Shown here piece by piece: positions 60,737-64,000 of a DNA stretch of 64,000 nucleotides (the stretch's first letter is position 1; each line of letters starts with the position of its first letter). A program made the translations under genes and the position numbers. Under the pieces are notes generated by a model. That model ran no database searches. It was not told the origin of the DNA and saw only the letters and a list, made by a program, of their open reading frames with translations. The DNA is from Nodosilinea sp. E11 (GTDB lineage Bacteria; Cyanobacteriota; Cyanobacteriia; Phormidesmidales; Phormidesmidaceae): positions 248,001 to 312,000 of the forward strand of contig NZ_CP136514.1 in the NCBI RefSeq assembly GCF_032813545.1, written 5' to 3'.

Positions 60737-61738
60737 TCACCTTAGAACTAGCGGTGGGTACTGCTCTGTCTCAGACATCAGGTACTTGGCCAGCAAGCGG
60801 GCCTGGATCTCAAAAGCTTCTTGATAGGTACACTGTCGTCCCATGACGGGGTGCTTAAACTTTGACTGTTTCTTTTGTTCATACAGTCGTAAAAACTTGC
60901 GGCGACCCTCGTCGGTCAGGGAAACTGCATGGCTAACGGGTTCGTCGGCAAAATCGCTAGGGGTTAGCGCCTTGCGGTTGATGGCCGAGAGCACCATAGC
61001 ATCGACCACCAGGGGCCGAAACTCTTCCATCAGATCAAGGGCCAGCGAGGGGCGACCGTAGCGCTGGGTGTGGAGATAGCCCAAATAGGGGTCAAAACCA
61101 ACAATATTGATTGCCCCCTGAACATCGTGGCCTAGCAGGGCATAGCCAAAACTCAGCAAAGCATTGACTGGGTCAGTGGGCGGGCGGCGACAGCGGGTTT
61201 TGAAGCTAAAGTCACCATTGCGAATGAGGCGACCAAAGTGGCCAAAATAGGCAGCACTACCAGCCCATTCTAACCCCCGTAGGGCATCAATGATAGAGGT
61301 TTGGTTAATAGGGTTAGTGGCCTGTTCTAAACGAGTAATGCCCGCTTCTAGGCCATCAATACCCTCTCGCTGTGCCCGTAACAGCGTACTACGATAGTTC
61401 TTCAGCTTGCCTCGAATGAAGCCCTGCACAGCATGAATAGAGCGATCCGTTTCGCCTGCGGCTTGCCACTGAGCTGAACGGACGAAGATATTCTTGTTTA
61501 GCTCTGGCTCTAGCCGTCCTAGAAAGCGTCCGGTGCCGGTCATAAAGCTGAGGGGAATCTTACGCTCTAGTAGCTCAATCAAAGCCGCTGGGGAGACAGT
61601 GGCTCGACCCAGGATGACTACTCCATCGACTTTAATCAGAGGCACATCCAGCAGAGTTTCTTTTTGGGCACGAACCCGTAGTCGTTCGTCGGTTTTGCCA
61701 ATAAAGGTATCGTCGGTAGAAATGTAAACGGTTCCCAT
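60737..61738 (-). CDS. cas1: CRISPR integrase Cas1
   Basis: The 333-residue protein has an N-terminal beta domain ('MGTVYISTDDTFIGKTDERL') and a C-terminal helical domain with the metal-binding residues in 'GLEWAGSAAYF' (Glu), 'YLGYLHTQRYGRPSLALDLMEEFRP' (His and Asp/Glu). All catalytic positions are present. Cas1 integrates new spacers at the leader. It lies 18 bp after cas4 and 3 bp before cas2, forming the adaptation module. Confidence 0.98.
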   Translation of the reverse strand: MGTVYISTDDTFIGKTDERLRVRAQKETLLDVPLIKVDGVVILGRATVSPAALIELLERKIPLSFMTGTGRFLGRLEPELNKNIFVRSAQWQAAGETDRSIHAVQGFIRGKLKNYRSTLLRAQREGIDGLEAGITRLEQATNPINQTSIIDALRGLEWAGSAAYFGHFGRLIRNGDFSFKTRCRRPPTDPVNALLSFGYALLGHDVQGAINIVGFDPYLGYLHTQRYGRPSLALDLMEEFRPLVVDAMVLSAINRKALTPSDFADEPVSHAVSLTDEGRRKFLRLYEQKKQSKFKHPVMGRQCTYQEAFEIQARLLAKYLMSETEQYPPLVLR

Positions 61739-61756
61739 AGCGATTTCAGAGGCTCC

Positions 61757-62350
61757 TTAAAGGGTTTCTTTATAGCGGCCCACTTTGGTAGCCGCCTGGG
61801 GTAGGCATTGGGCATAGAGGCTACAGCCCCGGCAGCGTTTGGTATAAACCGGGGGCGGCATGGTGCCCGTGTGGAGTAGTGTGCGAACGGCGGTGATCGT
61901 GGCGATCGCATCCTCCCTCAGCGCTGGCGAAATCTCTACCGGCTGCCGCTGGTGCGACTGGGCGTAGTAGACAAAGCCTTGGGTAATAGTCGTTTGGGTC
62001 ATATCCTCCAGGCAGAGAGCCTGGGCACAGACCTGTAGTTCATCGTTATCAAATTCGCCCCGGTGACCGCGTTTGTACTCCACAGGACACAGCTGGCCAT
62101 CGGTTTCTTCGATCAGATCAGATTTGCCGATCAAACCATAGCGATCGCTCTTGAGCCAAATAGCCCGTACCTGCCAGGTTTCTTCTCGATGGTTGCTGCC
62201 CAGAGTGTGAACCCGATCATGCAGGCCAGTGCCTTCAAGGGTGTACTGGTTGTCGATGAACTCCCCAGCACAGAACATACGCCAGCAGCGGTGAGGGCAG
62301 TAGGCGTACTGGTTCAGAGCCGCGATGGGTATGTAGTCAGCCTCGATCAT
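61757..62350 (-). CDS. cas4: CRISPR-associated Cas4 exonuclease-like protein
   Basis: At 197 residues this is a Cas4/RecB-type protein: N-terminal Cys22-proximal 'YCPHRCWRMF', the nuclease motif 'YGLIGKSDLIEE...CPVEYKRGHRG' and the C-terminal cysteine cluster 'CRGCSLYAQCLP', which holds an iron-sulfur cluster. Cas4 trims and selects spacer precursors with the right PAM, usually alongside Cas1-Cas2. It overlaps the small membrane peptide gene by 14 bp. Confidence 0.97.
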   Translation of the reverse strand: MIEADYIPIAALNQYAYCPHRCWRMFCAGEFIDNQYTLEGTGLHDRVHTLGSNHREETWQVRAIWLKSDRYGLIGKSDLIEETDGQLCPVEYKRGHRGEFDNDELQVCAQALCLEDMTQTTITQGFVYYAQSHQRQPVEISPALREDAIATITAVRTLLHTGTMPPPVYTKRCRGCSLYAQCLPQAATKVGRYKETL

Positions 62351-62483
62351 CAGTTTCGATCCTCACTTTGACGCCTTTACTGAGGTATTTGGTGATGGAT
62401 TCCCCAAGCTGTTCTTCTACCGATTTAGGGGGTGGTTTACTAAAAACGTCGCGAGTGAAGAGGTAAAGCACCACTCCCAGCAT
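62337..62483 (-). CDS. Small membrane peptide inside the cas operon
   Basis: The frame encodes about 48 residues from ATG 62483 (MLGVVLYLFTRDVFSKPPPK), or 53 from a GTG five codons upstream (VEIFIMLGVV). The first 10-15 residues are hydrophobic and form one short membrane segment; the rest is a charged cytoplasmic-type tail ('SVEEQLGESITKYLSKGVKV'). Its stop lies 14 bp inside cas4, so translation is coupled. No known CRISPR ancillary family of this shape comes to mind. It could anchor part of the machinery to a membrane; or it may be an unrelated small gene. Confidence 0.5.
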   Translation of the reverse strand: MLGVVLYLFTRDVFSKPPPKSVEEQLGESITKYLSKGVKVRIETDDRG

Positions 62484-62575
62484 GATGAAAATTTCCACGG
62501 TAGAACTCCTGAAAATTGGCAAAACGGTTCTGTGCCCTTGCAACAAAGGGCTGTAAGACGTAAAGCTAGCGGCGG

Positions 62576-63472
62576 TTAAGCTACCCGGCGGGTCATGCCC
62601 ATGCCCATAGGCGTCTTTCTCCCAACCCCGGCGTAGAGAGCAAAATCGGCCAGGGTATTGAGTTGTTGAATGGTGTCGCGATTGCAGCTTCCCAAAATTT
62701 GGTAGGTGACTTTGCCAACGCAGCCCATGAATTGGTTGGCGGGGTTGACCCTAGCCCCGGTGTGCTGGAACTGAGTACGGGGATCTTGGGCTACCTCGGT
62801 ACGAATGTTGAAGTAGCTGGGCTGAAGAGCGTCGATGATGTCGGGGGAGAACTCCAAACCACTGTGGTGGTTCCAGCGGCGGAGCAGGCTGCCGAAGACA
62901 CTGGCAGGGATAGGCATGGCGGCATCATACTTGCCCTGGCGGAAGGCGGTAGGGGTATAGAACTGGAGGGTGAGCTTGCGTTCTGTCTCAGATGCCTGGT
63001 CGTAGAGCTGCTGGTAATTGCAGAAGTTGGCCCAGGGCTGGGTGCTCTGGGGCGTGCCTAGAATGCTAGTGATGTGCAGGTCGGCTGGCCCCAGATGCCA
63101 GGGTTGGTTGGGGTTGAGGTTGAGCCAGAGCTGGCTGAGGTGGCCAAAGAGGCGATCGTCGAGCAGAGAGATGCGCCACCAGCAGGGGGTACCGGAAGAG
63201 ACGGGCTGACGGTATTGCCATTGCATAGAGCCTGACGCTGGTTCAGGGGAGCGATCGGGCTTGCTCCGTAGCTGTGGCCTGTGACTGCGAACGAGCTGCA
63301 ACGGACTGAGGGTAAAGGATTTGTTGCCTTCGTTAGCGTGGAGCTGGTTACCCATGGCCGCATCAACGGAGCTGACGAGGTTGAGGAAGAGGGCGTGGAG
63401 GTGTTTGCCGGTAGTAAAGCCGGGGGGAATGGGGGAGGAGGGGAGGAGGTTGAGGACAAGGCTGTGTGGCAT
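62576..63472 (-). CDS. cas6: CRISPR repeat endoribonuclease Cas6
   Basis: This 298-residue protein has the Cas6 layout: an N-terminal ferredoxin-like half ('HSLVLNLLPSSPIPPGFTTGKHLHALFLNLVSSVD') with a histidine-rich helix, and a C-terminal half ending in the glycine-rich RNA-binding loop 'LADFALYAGVGRKTPMGMGMTRR'. Cas6 cuts pre-crRNA inside the repeat to leave the ATTGAAAC handle. Its place ahead of cas4-cas1-cas2 is as in cyanobacterial type I-D loci, but no effector gene is visible to confirm the type. The downstream gap of about 90 bp separates it from the small membrane gene. Confidence 0.95.
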   Translation of the reverse strand: MPHSLVLNLLPSSPIPPGFTTGKHLHALFLNLVSSVDAAMGNQLHANEGNKSFTLSPLQLVRSHRPQLRSKPDRSPEPASGSMQWQYRQPVSSGTPCWWRISLLDDRLFGHLSQLWLNLNPNQPWHLGPADLHITSILGTPQSTQPWANFCNYQQLYDQASETERKLTLQFYTPTAFRQGKYDAAMPIPASVFGSLLRRWNHHSGLEFSPDIIDALQPSYFNIRTEVAQDPRTQFQHTGARVNPANQFMGCVGKVTYQILGSCNRDTIQQLNTLADFALYAGVGRKTPMGMGMTRRVA

Positions 63473-63474
63473 GG

Positions 63475-64000
63475 CTAAGCAACCCAGAATTCTTCATTGT
63501 CGGGACTTTGCAAGGCAACTCCGGCAGCGGCGATCGCGAGAATACCGGAAAGACTAGGGAAAAATAAATACTCGTTAGGGGTTGGGCTGTCGCCGCCAGA
63601 AACATGAATTGGGTAGTACTCAAGCCCTTGGCTTCTTAGCCTTCTGATAACCCAACGGTTGTTCATATGTTCTTTAACAACGATACCTGGCATCAGATTT
63701 TTCTCAATTTCTTTGATCAAGGCTGTAGAACGAGTCACATTACCGACCATACGTTTAATAGAGCAGTTTTCAAAGGCGAACAGTTTGCAAAGGTAATTGT
63801 TGTCGAATTCTTCTAGACTGTTAACGTAGAGAGAAAAGGCTAGAGAGTAAGGTTGCTCTGCTCTACTGACAGCAATGATATGGTTTTCATCTGATTCAAA
63901 TTCATAAAATCTTAGAAGGTGTATTGGATCAATGATTGCTTCTCCAGCTTCGTCTAGCAGTAGCTTATGAGGATCTTGGATTTTGAGATTTTCAAAGAGG
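63475..64000 (-). CDS. Partial protein upstream of cas6, family unknown
   Basis: The frame runs from beyond 64000 to a stop at 63475, two bases before the cas6 ATG, so the two genes are co-translated. The visible 174 residues read 'LKIQDPHKLLLDEAGEAI', 'PIHLLRFYEFESDENHIIA', 'VSRAEQPYSLAFSLYVNSLE', 'RWVIRRLRSQGLEYYPIHVS', and end 'NEYLFFPSLSGILAIAAAGV' and 'ALQSPDNEEFWVA'. It is AT-rich, unlike cas6. I cannot match it to Cas10d, Csc1 or Csc2. The N-terminus is outside the window. Confidence 0.6.
   Translation of the reverse strand, partial: LFENLKIQDPHKLLLDEAGEAIIDPIHLLRFYEFESDENHIIAVSRAEQPYSLAFSLYVNSLEEFDNNYLCKLFAFENCSIKRMVGNVTRSTALIKEIEKNLMPGIVVKEHMNNRWVIRRLRSQGLEYYPIHVSGGDSPTPNEYLFFPSLSGILAIAAAGVALQSPDNEEFWVA

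Noticed and set aside
1..64000. tRNA or rRNA genes
   Set aside because: None recognised by eye on either strand; a dedicated scan could still reveal a tRNA.

Overview
The window looks like chromosomal DNA of a filamentous cyanobacterium, probably of the Leptolyngbya/Nodosilinea type. The palindrome GCGATCGC (HIP1) recurs throughout, and several families are typical of cyanobacteria: Nif11, pentapeptide repeats, DUF4157 cargo, and a cas4-cas1-cas2 locus with ATTGAAAC-ending CRISPR repeats. Most genes are GC-rich. AT-rich patches mark the left edge, the toxin-like ends of cargo genes and the 52-54 kb island.

Left edge (1-3360, minus strand): a partial membrane sensor, an MFS-like permease and a KamA-family radical SAM enzyme. 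The core of the window (3408-42907) is a contractile injection system (CIS) of the eCIS / phage-tail-like class, built as two divergent arms around a ~570 bp intergenic region (14825-15394). The minus arm reads: DUF4255 protein, sheath, three tube-fold proteins, two paralogous tail-assembly-type proteins, DUF6760, a small C-terminal-helix protein, a fourth tube-fold protein, a 1704-residue highly repetitive protein and a CIS tube-initiator-type protein. The plus arm begins with a soluble histidine kinase and a NarL-type regulator whose stop codon overlaps the start of a second DUF4255 gene. It continues with the VgrG-like spike, a PAAR-like tip, an AAA+ ATPase and four DUF4157 (HELTH motif) cargo genes, each with a different C-terminal domain. 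Then follow a YdcF-type gene flanked by direct repeats, gp25, a gp6/J-type baseplate protein, tail protein I, a DUF4159-like protein and two large single-pass membrane proteins, one with WD40 repeats and one with Ig-like domains and an N-terminal winged helix. The two membrane proteins suggest a membrane-anchored rather than freely released machine.

The first cargo gene carries a 1-bp deletion relative to its neighbour. The cargo genes share a conserved upstream element at nearly constant distance from the start codon.

From 43029 to 49023 lie a secreted pentapeptide-repeat protein, a secreted TPR protein, a Nif11-domain peptide and an unusual pseudokinase-TM-phosphate-binding-protein-like fusion. 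From 49141 to 54615 is an accessory island: zinc-ribbon remnant, replication-like protein, two small HTH proteins, small unknown genes, a decayed TnpB and a truncated remnant. Two paralogous secreted proteins follow (54612-56781), separated by a terminator hairpin that overlaps the ribosome binding site of the second gene.

The right end is a CRISPR-Cas locus, all reading leftward: a partial unknown gene, cas6, a small membrane peptide, cas4, cas1, cas2, a leader, and a 44-repeat array (57057-60205). The array contains a recent two-spacer tandem duplication near the leader and one spacer that is a perfect terminator-like hairpin. Effector (interference) genes are not in the window.
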